Shown here: one piece after another, positions 49,112 through 58,643 of the stretch | Layout of the letters: each line of letters opens with the position of its first letter | Numbering within the stretch: the first letter of the stretch is position 1 | Source: Amycolatopsis methanolica 239 | Lineage (GTDB): Bacteria > Actinomycetota > Actinomycetes > Mycobacteriales > Pseudonocardiaceae | Direction: 5' to 3' | NCBI RefSeq assembly: GCF_000739085.1 | Contig: NZ_CP009110.1 | Span: 1,612,001 to 1,676,000, forward strand | DNA: 64,000 nucleotides | Program-made: the position numbers and the translations under genes | The notes under the pieces: model-generated | What the model saw: only the letters and a program-made list of their open reading frames with translations | Databases searched by the model: none | What the model was told of the DNA's origin: nothing

Positions 49112-49971
49112 ACACGGACGTGACGCAGAACCTGTTCGCCTTCCAGCTCAACGGCCTGGACGAACCGGTGGTCGCGAGCGCCCCCACCGTGGCGGACGAC
49201 GCCCTGCGGCAGGCGTGGGCCCAGGTGCGCGCCGAACGCCAGGTCCAGCCCGGGGACGTCACCGCCGTCTACAGCGAGTGGGAGCCCTCCGCCGAGGACC
49301 TCGGGTTCGTGGCCCTGATGTTCCCCGGCATCCGGCAGACCTACAGCTTCGACCGGCCGGGCCCGGACGGCTGGGCGGAGGCGTTCGCCGAGGCCGAGCG
49401 TGTGCTGGCGGAGCAGGCCGCGCCCGAGCCGGAGCTGCTGCCGGTGTTGTGGAGCGCGTCGTCGCCGCGCGCCGAGGTGCTCGGCGCGGTCCCGCACCAC
49501 CCGCTGGTGCCCGGCCGGCTGTCCGTCGCCCTCGCCCACGTCGGCCCCACGCCGCGCGGCACCGTCGGCATGCACCACGTCACCACGCACGGCTACCAGG
49601 AGCTCGGGTCGCCGCCATTCGCCGAGCTGATGGCCGAGGCCGGTGCGAACCTCAAGCGCGGCCTGCGCGTCACCGGCCACCGCGGCGAGCGCGGCGACCT
49701 GCTGCACCTGACCCGGGAGAACTGGCTGGCCGCGTCCGCACTGGCGCTGGACGACTTCGGCGCGCAGATGTCCCGCAACCTCGGTTCGGAGCGGCTGGTG
49801 GTCGGCCTGCCCTGCCCGGACGAGTTGTTCGTGGCGGGCGCGGACTCCTGCTGGGCCGAGGTGATCCACGAGCAGGTGCTTGGCTCCGAGTACGACACGA
49901 CCGAGCTGGTCCCGTGCGTGGTGCTGCTGGAACCCGGCGGGATGCGCCTGCTCGCCGAACGGCAGGCCTGA
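49108..49971 (+). CDS. Conserved protein of unknown function
   Basis: Protein of 287 residues beginning at GTG 49108 (NTDVTQNLFAFQLNGLDEPV). It looks soluble, without signal peptide or membrane helix. Notable segments are YSEWEPSAEDLGFVALMFPG, Pro-rich turns, PHHPLVPGRLSVALAHVG, GMHHVTTHGYQELG and a late FVAGADSCWAEVIHEQV. I do not recognise the family; clean coding character and overlap with the 31-codon ORF support it being real. It lies 78 bases before ffh in the same direction. Confidence 0.6.
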   Translation: MNTDVTQNLFAFQLNGLDEPVVASAPTVADDALRQAWAQVRAERQVQPGDVTAVYSEWEPSAEDLGFVALMFPGIRQTYSFDRPGPDGWAEAFAEAERVLAEQAAPEPELLPVLWSASSPRAEVLGAVPHHPLVPGRLSVALAHVGPTPRGTVGMHHVTTHGYQELGSPPFAELMAEAGANLKRGLRVTGHRGERGDLLHLTRENWLAASALALDDFGAQMSRNLGSERLVVGLPCPDELFVAGADSCWAEVIHEQVLGSEYDTTELVPCVVLLEPGGMRLLAERQA

Positions 49972-50049
49972 CAGGTCACCCGCCACGAGCGGCTACCCTG
50001 GTGGGACGCCGCAGGCGGACAACCACGACCAGCTGGAGCGTGCACACCC

Positions 50050-51576
50050 GTGTTCGACACCCTCTCCGACCGGCTCACTTCGGTCCTGCAGAACCTGCGG
50101 GGCAAGGGGAAGCTGACCGACGCCGACATCGATGCCACCGCGCGCGAGATCCGCATCGCGCTGCTGGAGGCCGACGTCGCGCTGCCCGTCGTCCGGGAGT
50201 TCATCGCGCACGTCAAGGAACGCGCGAAGGGCGCCGAGGTCTCCGAGGCCCTCAACCCGGCGCAGCAGGTCATCAAGATCGTCAACGAGGAGCTCATCGG
50301 CATCCTCGGTGGCGAGACCCGCAGGCTGAGCCTGGCCAAGAACCCGCCGACGGTGATCATGCTCGCCGGTCTGCAGGGTTCCGGTAAGACGACGCTGGCA
50401 GGCAAGCTCGCGCTGTTCCTGAAGAAGCAGGGCCACGCGCCGCTGCTGGTCGCGTGCGACCTCCAGCGCCCCAACGCGGTCACGCAGCTGCAGGTCGTCG
50501 GCGAGCGCGCCGGGGTGCAGACCTTCGCGCCCGAGCCGGGCAACGGCGTCGGCGACCCGGTGGACGTCGCCCGCCGCGGCATCGACGAGGCCAAGCACGC
50601 GCAGCACGACATCGTGATCGTCGACACCGCCGGACGGCTGGGCGTCGACGAGGAGCTGATGAAGCAGGCCGCGGACATCCGCGACGCGGTCCAGCCGGAC
50701 GAGATCCTGTTCGTCGTCGACGCGATGATCGGTCAGGACGCGGTCACCACGGCCGAGGCGTTCCGTGACGGCGTCGGCTTCACCGGCGTGGTGCTGACCA
50801 AGCTCGACGGTGACGCCCGCGGTGGTGCGGCGCTGTCCGTCCGGCAGGTCACCGGCCAGCCGATCCTGTTCGCCTCCAACGGTGAGAAGCTCGAGGATTT
50901 CGACACCTTCCACCCGGACCGGATGGCCAGCCGGATCCTCGGCATGGGCGACCTGCTCACCCTGATCGAGCAGGCCGAGCAGGCCTTCGACCAGGAGCAG
51001 GCCGAGAAGGCCGCGGCGAAGCTGGGCACCGGCCAGCTCACGCTGGAGGACTTCCTGGAGCAGATGCTCGCGGTCCGCAAGATGGGCCCGATCGGCAACC
51101 TGCTCGGCATGCTGCCCGGCGCGGGGCAGATGAAGGACCAGCTCGCGCAGGTCGACGACAAGCACCTGGACCGCCTGCAGGCGATCATCCGCGGCATGAC
51201 CCCGGCCGAGCGGGCCGATCCGAAGATGATCAACGGTTCGCGTCGTCAGCGCATCGCGCAGGGGTCGGGTGTGACGGTCCGCGAGGTCAACGACCTGGTG
51301 AACCGGTTCTTCGAGGCCCGCAAGATGATGCAGCAGATGGCGGGCCGCTTCGGCTTCGGCGGTGGCAGCGCGACCAAGCGCAAGAAGGGCAAGAAGGGGA
51401 AGAAGGGCAAGGGCCCCACGCAGCCCAAGGTGCGCGGCGGGTTCCCCGGCGGCATGCCGATGCTCCCGCCCGGTGGCGCCGGCGGTGGGATGCCCGACCT
51501 GTCCCAGCTGGGCGGCGGCATGAACGACGTGCCCGGCTTCGACCCGTCCAAGTTCAAGCTGCCGAAGAACAAGTAG
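50050..51576 (+). CDS. ffh: Signal recognition particle protein Ffh
   Basis: SRP54 GTPase of 508 residues: N domain (MFDTLSDRLTSVLQNLRGKG), P-loop GLQGSGKTT (107-115), DTAGRLGVDEELM, TKLDGDARGG, and the Met-rich M domain (QMLAVRKMGPIGNLLGMLPG, RRQRIAQGSG). The C-terminus has an actinobacterial Lys/Gly run and a Gly/Met-rich tail. With FtsY (13.5 kb) it targets membrane proteins. GTG start at 50050. Confidence 0.97.
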   Translation: MFDTLSDRLTSVLQNLRGKGKLTDADIDATAREIRIALLEADVALPVVREFIAHVKERAKGAEVSEALNPAQQVIKIVNEELIGILGGETRRLSLAKNPPTVIMLAGLQGSGKTTLAGKLALFLKKQGHAPLLVACDLQRPNAVTQLQVVGERAGVQTFAPEPGNGVGDPVDVARRGIDEAKHAQHDIVIVDTAGRLGVDEELMKQAADIRDAVQPDEILFVVDAMIGQDAVTTAEAFRDGVGFTGVVLTKLDGDARGGAALSVRQVTGQPILFASNGEKLEDFDTFHPDRMASRILGMGDLLTLIEQAEQAFDQEQAEKAAAKLGTGQLTLEDFLEQMLAVRKMGPIGNLLGMLPGAGQMKDQLAQVDDKHLDRLQAIIRGMTPAERADPKMINGSRRQRIAQGSGVTVREVNDLVNRFFEARKMMQQMAGRFGFGGGSATKRKKGKKGKKGKGPTQPKVRGGFPGGMPMLPPGGAGGGMPDLSQLGGGMNDVPGFDPSKFKLPKNK

Positions 51577-52641
51577 ATGCACCTGCGCGGGGTGGTGCTG
51601 CCCGGCGGTGAGCAGCGCGACGTCTGGATCAGTGACGGCCGGGTCACGTTCTCCCCGGTCGAGGGCGCGCGGACCCTGGTGGCGGACGGTTTCCTGGTGC
51701 CGGGGCTGGTGGACGCCCACTGCCACCCGGCGATCGGGCCGGGCGGGCCGACGGACCTCGACGGCGCGGCGGCGAACGCGCTGGCCGACCGGGACGCGGG
51801 GACGCTGCTGATCCGCGACTGCGGCCAGCCGATCGACACCCGCCCGTTGCAGGAGCGCGCGGACCTGCCGCGGATCATCCGGTCCGGGCGGCACCTCGCG
51901 CTGCCCAAGCGCTACATCCCCGGGCTGGGCATCGACCTGTCGCACCCGGACGAGCTGCCCGCGGCGGTCGCCGAGCAGGCGGCGGACGGTGACGGCTGGG
52001 TCAAGCTGGTGGGTGACTGGATCGACCGGTCGGTGGGCGATCTGGCGCCGCTGTGGCCGGACGACGTGCTCGCCGAGGCGATCAAGGTCGCCCACGAGGC
52101 CGGGGCTCGCGTGACCGCGCACGTCTTTGGCGAGGACGCGTTGCCGGGGCTGATCAACGCGGGCATCGACTGCCTGGAGCACGGCACCGGCCTGGACCCG
52201 TCATTGCTGGCCGAGATGGCCCGCCGGGGGACGGCGCTGGTGCCGACGCTGATCAACATCGAGAACTTCCCGGGCATCGCGGACTCGGCCGGCAGGTACC
52301 CGGTGTACGCCGCCCACATGCGGGCGCTGCACGCGAGGGTCGGCGAGCTGGTCGGAAACGCGCTCGACGCGGGCGTGGCGGTCTACGCAGGCAGCGACGC
52401 GGGAGGCATGATCGCGCACGGACGGCTCGTGGACGAGCTGGAAGCCCTGCACCGCGCGGGGATGACCGCGGAGCAGGCGCTGGCCGCGGGCTCCTGGGCG
52501 GCCCGGGAGTGGCTCGGACACCCCAGCATCACCGAAGGCGCCCCAGCGGATTTCCTGATCTACGACACCGACCCCCGCGAGGACCTGTCCGTCCTACGCG
52601 GCCCGAAACACATCCTGCTAGGCGGCGCGATCATCCGCTGA
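51577..52641 (+). CDS. Amidohydrolase-family protein
   Basis: Protein of 354 residues starting directly after the ffh stop. It belongs to the imidazolonepropionase/prolidase-like amidohydrolases: VDAHCHPAIG (HxH), VKLVGDWIDR (possible metal-bridging Lys), RVTAHVFGE and DCLEHGTG His ligands, and YAGSDAGGMIAHG Asp. The usual metal ligands are present, so it should be active; substrate unknown. Zero spacing to ffh suggests read-through expression, and this pair is common in actinobacteria. Confidence 0.85.
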   Translation: MHLRGVVLPGGEQRDVWISDGRVTFSPVEGARTLVADGFLVPGLVDAHCHPAIGPGGPTDLDGAAANALADRDAGTLLIRDCGQPIDTRPLQERADLPRIIRSGRHLALPKRYIPGLGIDLSHPDELPAAVAEQAADGDGWVKLVGDWIDRSVGDLAPLWPDDVLAEAIKVAHEAGARVTAHVFGEDALPGLINAGIDCLEHGTGLDPSLLAEMARRGTALVPTLINIENFPGIADSAGRYPVYAAHMRALHARVGELVGNALDAGVAVYAGSDAGGMIAHGRLVDELEALHRAGMTAEQALAAGSWAAREWLGHPSITEGAPADFLIYDTDPREDLSVLRGPKHILLGGAIIR

Positions 52642-53438
52642 CGGTTCGCCGATACTGCCCTCGCGGTGGGTGAACTGCTCGTGCGAGGTGTCGCCGCGCC
52701 GCCAGCTGTCCCACTGCGGCGGCGGTGACCCGCTCGCTGCGCTGGCGCACTGCTGTGCCGGCGGGCGGCCGCCTCGCTGCCCGGCCGCCCCTGCCCGCCC
52801 CGCCACCCTGCTGCGACTGCTCCGGCCGCTGGATGGCCTCCGGCCGCCGCGCCGCTGCTGCCCGCCGGGCTGCTGTCGATCTGCCGGGCTACCTGCCGCG
52901 CCGCTCGCCTTGCCGCGGCGCTTACCGCCCCCGCCCCGCGCACCAACCCTCAGTCGCCGCCCCCGCCGCAGGCCTGCGGCACCCGCGGCTCTGCCGCCCC
53001 GCTGCGCCCCGCGCCGCCCGGCCGCCCCCGCCGCGCCGCTCCACCGTCCTGTCGCACCCACCGCGCCGGCCATCCCGTCGCTCCACCGCCCAGGCCCAGC
53101 CCGAGACCCACCGCCACGCCGCCCCGCGCTGCCGCGCCGCCCGACCCACCGCCGCCCGCCACGTCGCCTGCCGCCGCGTCGCCCCGCGCCCCCGAACAGC
53201 CGCACCGCCACGCCGCCTGCCGCGCCGTGGGCCGCGCCGGGGATCCGGCGCCGAGCGTCGCGGCCAGCTTGTCGCCGGCGCCGTCCCCACCCCAGCGCCC
53301 CCGGTCCGGGGACCGCACTGCCGACCGCGCTCGCCACCGTGGTGCCGGTCGCCGTCGGCCTGCTGCCGGTGTGGATCCGGTGACACCGCTCACGCCCCGG
53401 GGTCGATTGATCGCGCCGAGCCACATAGCCTGAACTCC
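52642..53438. other. 797-base region without a convincing gene, strongly C-rich on the plus strand
   Basis: Open frames exist on both strands but all translate to Pro/Arg/Ala or Gly/Arg low-complexity. Only one piece looks protein-like: plus frame ending at 53383 with ALPTALATVVPVAVGLLPVW, a possible last membrane helix of a vanished gene. From about 52720 to 53300 C greatly exceeds G on the plus strand. Confidence 0.45.
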
Positions 53439-54191
53439 ATGAGCGCGTCGAGGGTGGGCCAGGGCGTTGGCGGGGACGTGCGGAACCGGCTGGTCTTCGG
53501 CGCCCACTGGGGTTTCGCCGCGTTCTTCGCCGGCCTCGGCGCGTACCACCTGGTGACCGTCGTGATGACGGCGCTGCGTTCCGGGCACGCGAGCGTCGAC
53601 CCGCTGGAACTGCTCGACGTCGGTCCGGTGCTGCTGCTCGCGTTCGTGCCCAGCCTCCTGCTCGGCCTCGCCCCGCTGGTCGCGTCGCGGCGCTGGGGGA
53701 GCGGGCCGCGGCGCGACTTCGGCTGGCTCCCGACGCTGCGCGACGTCAAGGTGGGCCTGGCCTGCGGTGCGCTCGCCCTGCTCGCCGGGTACCTGGTGAA
53801 CCTGGTGCTGCTGGGCATCTACGGCACCGACCGCGTCTCCGACAGCCCGCTCACCGACCTCGCCGAGGACGGCGGGCGGGACGAGTTCGTGTGGCTCGCG
53901 CTGGCCGCGCTCGTCGTCGTGGTCGCCACCCCGATGGCCGAGGAGCTGCTGATGCGCGGCTCGCTGTGGGGAGCGCTCGAGCACCACCGCGTCCCGCAGT
54001 GGGTGATCCTCGTGCTCACCGCGGTCGTCTTCGCTTACCTTCACGGCGAGCCGACCCGGACGCTGGCGCTGCTCGTGCAGGGGCTGGTGATCGGCGCGGC
54101 CCGGTGGCGCACCGGCCGGGTGGGAGCGAGCTTCGTCGCGCACGCGGCGAACAACCTCGCCCCCGCGTTGCTGCTGTTCACCGGGTCCTGA
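53439..54191 (+). CDS. CPBP-family intramembrane protease, first copy
   Basis: Membrane protein of 250 residues with about seven helices and the CPBP/Rce1 (Abi) motifs: EE-x3-R (E168, E169, R173 in EELLMRGSLWG), FAYLHG (H202) and HAANN (H235, N239). These form the glutamate-type protease site in the membrane. Substrates in bacteria are mostly unknown; some members give bacteriocin self-immunity. A homologous gene follows 62 bases later, so this is probably an old tandem pair. Confidence 0.85.
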   Translation: MSASRVGQGVGGDVRNRLVFGAHWGFAAFFAGLGAYHLVTVVMTALRSGHASVDPLELLDVGPVLLLAFVPSLLLGLAPLVASRRWGSGPRRDFGWLPTLRDVKVGLACGALALLAGYLVNLVLLGIYGTDRVSDSPLTDLAEDGGRDEFVWLALAALVVVVATPMAEELLMRGSLWGALEHHRVPQWVILVLTAVVFAYLHGEPTRTLALLVQGLVIGAARWRTGRVGASFVAHAANNLAPALLLFTGS

Positions 54192-54253
54192 GCGGAACGA
54201 CCATGGCGACTAGGCTCGGTAGGTGCTGGGCGAGGATCAGAGGGAGGCGCGCC

Positions 54254-55027
54254 GTGACGGCACATCCGGGCGAGCTCGATCCGCCTGATCTGCCGGCCAC
54301 CGCCGAGCCCGCGCCGCCGCACCGCTGGGGGTTCGGCGCGTTCCTGGTCGTGGAGGCCGTCCTGCTGGCCTCCGCCGCGTTCGTCAGCGTCCTGCTCGGC
54401 CCGGCGCCGCCCGGTCAGCCGCTGCCGGCGCGGGACGTGCTGATCGGCACGATGGCCCCGACCGTCCTCGCCGCGCTGGTCGCCATCCTGATCACCAAGG
54501 TGCGCGGCAACGGCCCGCTGGCCGACCTGCGGTTGTCCTGGCGCTGGGACGACGTGAAGCTCGGCCTCAAACTCGGCTCCTTCGGGCTCGTCCTGACCAC
54601 CGTGAGCGTGTTCATCTGGACCCAGGCGGTCGGCGAGGCGAACGCCGGGTCGGCGATCAGCGCGCTGGTCGAGGAACAGCCGATGTCGGTGAGCGCCGCG
54701 ATCGTGATGTTCGCCTACCTGTGGCTGCTCGGGCCGATCTGCGAGGAGGTCATCTACCGCGGCCTGCTGTGGGGCGCGGTCGAGCGGTTGCACTGGGGCC
54801 AGGAGAAGTGGGCCCGGCTGGCGGCGTTCCTGCTGTCCACCGCGGTGTTCGCGGCCAGCCACCTGGAGCCGCTGCGCACCACGCTGCTGCTGGTGATCGC
54901 CATCCCGATCGGCCTGGCCCGGCTGTTCACCGGCCGCCTGCTCGGCAGCATCGTGGCCCACCAGATGAACAACTTCCTGCCCGCCGTGGCGATGCTGCTC
55001 ACGGCGCTGGGCGTCATGGCGATCTAG
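54254..55027 (+). CDS. CPBP-family intramembrane protease, second copy
   Basis: Second CPBP protease, 257 residues: EE-x3-R (E164, E165, R169 in CEEVIYRGLLWG), FAASHLEP (H203) and VAHQMNN. Its proline-rich cytosolic N-terminus (about 25 residues) and fewer helices distinguish it from the first copy. The GTG at 54254 follows AGGGAGG by six bases. It ends about 175 bases before rpsP. Confidence 0.85.
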   Translation: MTAHPGELDPPDLPATAEPAPPHRWGFGAFLVVEAVLLASAAFVSVLLGPAPPGQPLPARDVLIGTMAPTVLAALVAILITKVRGNGPLADLRLSWRWDDVKLGLKLGSFGLVLTTVSVFIWTQAVGEANAGSAISALVEEQPMSVSAAIVMFAYLWLLGPICEEVIYRGLLWGAVERLHWGQEKWARLAAFLLSTAVFAASHLEPLRTTLLLVIAIPIGLARLFTGRLLGSIVAHQMNNFLPAVAMLLTALGVMAI

Positions 55028-55202
55028 ACGCCGCCTGCGGGCCACGCGAACGGGTCTGGCAGAATAGTCGCTTGCCTGCTACGGCCGGGCCCTCTCACCG
55101 TGCCGTGGCGACCGAAAGCTTCGGGTACTCGTCCGGTGTCCCCACACGGATCGTGACCCGACACCCGCGAGCACGCAGAGAACCAAGGAGTACCCACACA
55201 CC

Positions 55203-55628
55203 GTGGCCGTCAAGATCAAGCTCCAGCGCCTCGGCAAGATCCGTGCGCCGTACTACCGCATCATCGTCGCGGACGCCCGCACCCGCCGGGACGGCAAGGC
55301 GATCGAGTCGATCGGCAAGTACCACCCGAAGTCCGAGCCGAGCTTCATCGAGGTCGACTCCGAGCGCGCCCAGTACTGGCTGGGTGTCGGCGCGCAGCCG
55401 ACCGAGCCGGTGCAGCGCATCCTGGAGATCACCGGTGACTGGCAGAAGTTCAAGGGCCTGCCGGGCGCCGAGGGCACGCTGAAGACCGCCGCGCCGAAGC
55501 CGACCAAGGAGGAGCTGTTCAACGCGGCCCTCGCGGCTGCCGGTGAGGAGCCCGCCAACGAGGCCACCACCCCGAAGAAGAAGTCGGCCAAGAAGGCCGA
55601 CGACGAGGCGGCGAAGGACGAGGCGTGA
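55203..55628 (+). CDS. rpsP: 30S ribosomal protein S16
   Basis: S16 of 141 residues: [41 protein letters not shown] and an Ala/Lys/Glu-rich C-terminal extension usual in actinobacteria. GTG start at 55203. It opens the translation operon rpsP-khpA-rimM-trmD-rplS and overlaps the KH gene by 4 bases. Confidence 0.97.
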   Translation: MAVKIKLQRLGKIRAPYYRIIVADARTRRDGKAIESIGKYHPKSEPSFIEVDSERAQYWLGVGAQPTEPVQRILEITGDWQKFKGLPGAEGTLKTAAPKPTKEELFNAALAAAGEEPANEATTPKKKSAKKADDEAAKDEA

Positions 55629-55864
55629 GCTTCCTCGCCGACTCCCTCGAACACCTGGTGCGCGGGATCGTGGACAACCCGGACGACGTCCGGGTCGACC
55701 TGATCACCACCCGCCGCGGTCGCACGCTCGAGGTCCACGTCCACCCGGACGACCTCGGCAAGGTCATCGGCCGAGGCGGCCGGACGGCGACCGCGCTGCG
55801 CACCGTCATGGGCGGCATCGGTGGCCGCGGCGTCCGCGTGGACGTCGTCGACACCGACCGCTGA
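55625..55864 (+). CDS. khpA: KH-domain RNA-binding protein KhpA
   Basis: KH domain protein of 79 residues with the RNA-binding loop VIGRGGRT (GxxG) and [10 protein letters not shown] at the end, the standard small KhpA that lies between rpsP and rimM. GTGA overlap with rpsP. It binds structured RNA, often with KhpB. Confidence 0.93.
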   Translation: MSFLADSLEHLVRGIVDNPDDVRVDLITTRRGRTLEVHVHPDDLGKVIGRGGRTATALRTVMGGIGGRGVRVDVVDTDR

Positions 55865-55871
55865 CCCATCC

Positions 55872-56390
55872 GTGGACGTCGTCGTCGGGCGGGTCGCCAA
55901 GGCCCACGGTGTGCGCGGTGAACTCGCCGTGGACATCCGGACCGACTCGCCCGAGGAACGCTTCCGCGACGGCGCGACGGTGACCGCGCGTTTCCGCGAC
56001 GGCACCACGCGCCCGCTGACCGTCGCAGCCGCCCGCCCCCACAGCGGGCGGCTGCTGGTCACGTTCGAGCAGGTGGTGACGCGCGAGGCCGCCGAGGCCC
56101 TGCGCGGCGCCCTGCTGCTCGCCGACACCGCCGATCTACCGCCATCGGACGACCCGGACGAGTTCTACGACCACGAACTCGAGGGTCTGCGTGCCGAGCT
56201 GAGCGACGGCGAGGTGATCGGCACCGTCACCGAGGTCGTGCACGCCCCGCACGGCGAGCTGCTCGCGCTCGACCGCGACGGGCGCACCGTCCTCGTGCCG
56301 TTCGTGCAGGCCATCGTCCCCGTGGTGGACGTCAAGGGCGGCCGTGTCGTGGTCGATCCGCCCGAGGGCCTGCTCGACGACGCCGGCTGA
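55872..56390 (+). CDS. rimM: Ribosome maturation factor RimM
   Basis: RimM of 172 residues: N-terminal barrel VGRVAKAHGVRGELAVD, DEFYDHELEGL linking to the PRC-type barrel with GTVTEVVHAPHGELLAL and VPFVQAIVPVVD. It helps assemble the 30S head through S19. The GTG at 55872 gives the usual N-terminus; upstream in-frame codons overlap khpA and are rejected. Confidence 0.95.
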   Translation: MDVVVGRVAKAHGVRGELAVDIRTDSPEERFRDGATVTARFRDGTTRPLTVAAARPHSGRLLVTFEQVVTREAAEALRGALLLADTADLPPSDDPDEFYDHELEGLRAELSDGEVIGTVTEVVHAPHGELLALDRDGRTVLVPFVQAIVPVVDVKGGRVVVDPPEGLLDDAG

Positions 56391-56411
56391 CGGGCTGGTT
56401 ACGCTCGCGCC

Positions 56412-57167
56412 GTGCGGATCGACGTCGTCACCATCTTCCCCGAGTACCTGGACCCGCTGCGGGCCGCGTTGCTGGGCCGCGCCATCGAGCGCGGGCTGAT
56501 CGAGGTCGGGGTGCACGATCTGCGGGACTGGACGCACGACGTGCACCGCGCCGTCGACGATGCGCCCTACGGCGGTGGTCCCGGCATGGTCATGAAGCCC
56601 CAGGTCTGGGGCGACGCGCTGGACGCGGTGTGCGGGCCGGAGACCCGGCTGGTCGTGCCGACGCCGGCGGGCCGCCCGTTCACGCAGGAAATGGCGCACT
56701 CGTACGCCCGGGAAAAGCACCTGGTGTTCGCCTGCGGCCGCTACGAGGGCATCGACCAGCGCGTGATCGACGACGCCGCGCGCCGGATGCCGGTCGATGA
56801 GGTGTCCATCGGCGACTACGTGCTGGTCGGTGGCGAAGCCGCGGTCCTCGTCATGGTCGAGGCCACGGTGCGGCTCCTGCCCGGCGTGCTGGGCAACCCC
56901 GTGTCGGCCGAGCAGGACTCCTTCTCCGACGGCCTCCTCGAAGGCCCCAGCTACACGCGCCCCGAGGTGTGGCGTGACCTGTCCGTGCCCGAGGTGCTGA
57001 GGTCGGGCAACCACGCGCTGATCGACCGCTGGCGGCGCGACCAGGCCCTCGAACGCACCCTCCTGCGCCGCCCCGATCTCCTCGACCGGTTGCCGGAAGG
57101 TACGCTGGACCAGCGCGATCTCGCCGTACTCGACCGTGTCCGGTCCGAGCAGCGGCAGGCCGGGTGA
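56412..57167 (+). CDS. trmD: tRNA (guanine37-N1)-methyltransferase TrmD
   Basis: TrmD of 251 residues: [30 protein letters not shown], the knot segment [13 protein letters not shown] and [13 protein letters not shown], then SYTRPEVW. It methylates G37 in tRNAs reading CNN codons. The GTG at 56412 starts it 21 bases after rimM. Confidence 0.97.
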   Translation: MRIDVVTIFPEYLDPLRAALLGRAIERGLIEVGVHDLRDWTHDVHRAVDDAPYGGGPGMVMKPQVWGDALDAVCGPETRLVVPTPAGRPFTQEMAHSYAREKHLVFACGRYEGIDQRVIDDAARRMPVDEVSIGDYVLVGGEAAVLVMVEATVRLLPGVLGNPVSAEQDSFSDGLLEGPSYTRPEVWRDLSVPEVLRSGNHALIDRWRRDQALERTLLRRPDLLDRLPEGTLDQRDLAVLDRVRSEQRQAG

Positions 57168-57314
57168 TCCGGCCGGGGACGCGTCTGCAATACTTGACAG
57201 GTTGGCCGTGCCAGTGGTGCGTGCCTGCCACAAGCCCCCGGGTCGCCTGCCGTGAGTGAGCGTGCGCGTGCTCGGATGACTGCCAGACAGACGAAGGACG
57301 AGGACGGACTCCCG

Positions 57315-57674
57315 ATGAACACCCTGGACGCCCTGGACGCTCAGTCGCTGCGTTCCGACATCCCGAACTTCCGCCCGGGTGACACGCTGAAGGTGCACGT
57401 TCGCGTCATCGAGGGAAACCGTGAGCGTGTTCAGGTTTTCCAGGGCGTCGTGATCCGCCGCCAGGGTGGCGGTATTCGCGAGACCTTCACCGTGCGCAAG
57501 GTTTCGTTCGGTGTCGGCGTGGAGCGCACTTTCCCGGTGCACAGCCCGAACATCGCGAAGATCGAGGTACACAAGCGCGGTGACGTGCGTCGCGCCAAGC
57601 TGTACTACCTGCGTGAGCTGCGCGGCAAGGCCGCCAAGATCAAGGAGCGCCGCGAGGCCCCGACCGCGTCCTGA
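57315..57674 (+). CDS. rplS: 50S ribosomal protein L19
   Basis: L19 of 119 residues: [40 protein letters not shown] and [20 protein letters not shown]. The ATG at 57315 gives the family length; the frame is open 21 codons upstream but no homologous N-terminus exists there. About 147 bases separate it from trmD, room for a leader. Confidence 0.97.
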   Translation: MNTLDALDAQSLRSDIPNFRPGDTLKVHVRVIEGNRERVQVFQGVVIRRQGGGIRETFTVRKVSFGVGVERTFPVHSPNIAKIEVHKRGDVRRAKLYYLRELRGKAAKIKERREAPTAS

Positions 57675-57705
57675 GGGATCGGACGTTCTCCGATAGCCTG
57701 GCGAA

Positions 57706-58638
57706 GTGGTCGAACCTGTGCCCTCCAGCGCCGCTGAGGACGAGCCCGAACGCCCGGATCCGGACGACAGTGCCGATGCCGGCGCAAATGGGAAACGGCG
57801 TCGCCGTAAACCCAAGAAGCAGCGCTCGTTCTGGGTCGAACTTCCGATTCTGATCGTGGTCGCGCTGGCGCTGGCATTCGTGTTCCAGCAATTCCTGGCG
57901 CGGGTCTACACAATTCCTTCGGGGTCGATGGAGACCACGCTGCACGGATGCACCGGGTGCTACGGCGACAAGGTCCTCGTCGACAAGATCACCTACGACT
58001 TCACCGACCCTGAACCGGGTGACGTCGTGGTGTTCAAGGGGCCTGAGCCGTGGGTGGAGAACGAGGTCGCGACCGAGCGGTCGGGCAACGCGGTGGTGCG
58101 GTTCTTCCAGAACATCGGTTCGGTGTTCGGGCTGGCGCCACCGGACGAACGCGACTTCGTCAAGCGGATCATCGCGACCGGTGGCCAGACCGTCCAGTGC
58201 TGTGACTCCCAGAACCGGGTCGTCGTCGACGGCAAGGCCCTGGACGAGCCCTACATCCACTGGGAGAATCCAGACAACCAGCGGCAGGAGCCGTTCGACC
58301 CGGTGACGGTGCCGGACGGCTACGTCTGGGTGATGGGCGACAACCGCAACGACTCGTGCGACTCGCGCTGCCAGGGCGGCGGCGGGGTCCGCGGTGCCGT
58401 CCCGGTGGACAACATCATCGGCAAGGCACGCATCATCGTGCTGCCACCCAGCCGGTGGGGCGGGGTCAGCGACCACAATCCGCAGGCCGCCGCACAGCCG
58501 GCCGCGCTCGGCATGAGCGCTCCGGCGTGGCAGGAAGGCGTTCCGCTCGGGTTCGGGGTCGTCGCCGCGTGGCCCGCGGTGTGGGGTGGACGGCGACTGG
58601 GCTCGAAGGTGCGCGAGGCGGTCGAGCGAAAGCGGTAA
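57706..58638 (+). CDS. lepB: Signal peptidase I
   Basis: Type I signal peptidase of 310 residues. A charged cytosolic N-terminus (about 40 residues, [10 protein letters not shown]) precedes one membrane helix; the catalytic Ser is in IPSGSMETT (S74) and the general-base Lys in [10 protein letters not shown] (K153), followed by [16 protein letters not shown]. The acidic N-terminal extension and Cys pair (CTGC) are actinobacterial features. It removes signal peptides outside the membrane, including presumably that of the GH172 protein. Confidence 0.95.
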   Translation: MVEPVPSSAAEDEPERPDPDDSADAGANGKRRRRKPKKQRSFWVELPILIVVALALAFVFQQFLARVYTIPSGSMETTLHGCTGCYGDKVLVDKITYDFTDPEPGDVVVFKGPEPWVENEVATERSGNAVVRFFQNIGSVFGLAPPDERDFVKRIIATGGQTVQCCDSQNRVVVDGKALDEPYIHWENPDNQRQEPFDPVTVPDGYVWVMGDNRNDSCDSRCQGGGGVRGAVPVDNIIGKARIIVLPPSRWGGVSDHNPQAAAQPAALGMSAPAWQEGVPLGFGVVAAWPAVWGGRRLGSKVREAVERKR

Positions 58639-58643
58639 CCAGG

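Noticed and set aside
52670..53383. Open frame of about 237 codons as a gene
   Set aside because: Almost wholly Pro/Arg/Ala with no ribosome site; only the last ~24 residues look like protein.
57194..57199. TTGACA before rplS as a promoter
   Set aside because: No -10-like hexamer at a suitable distance; left out as unsupported.
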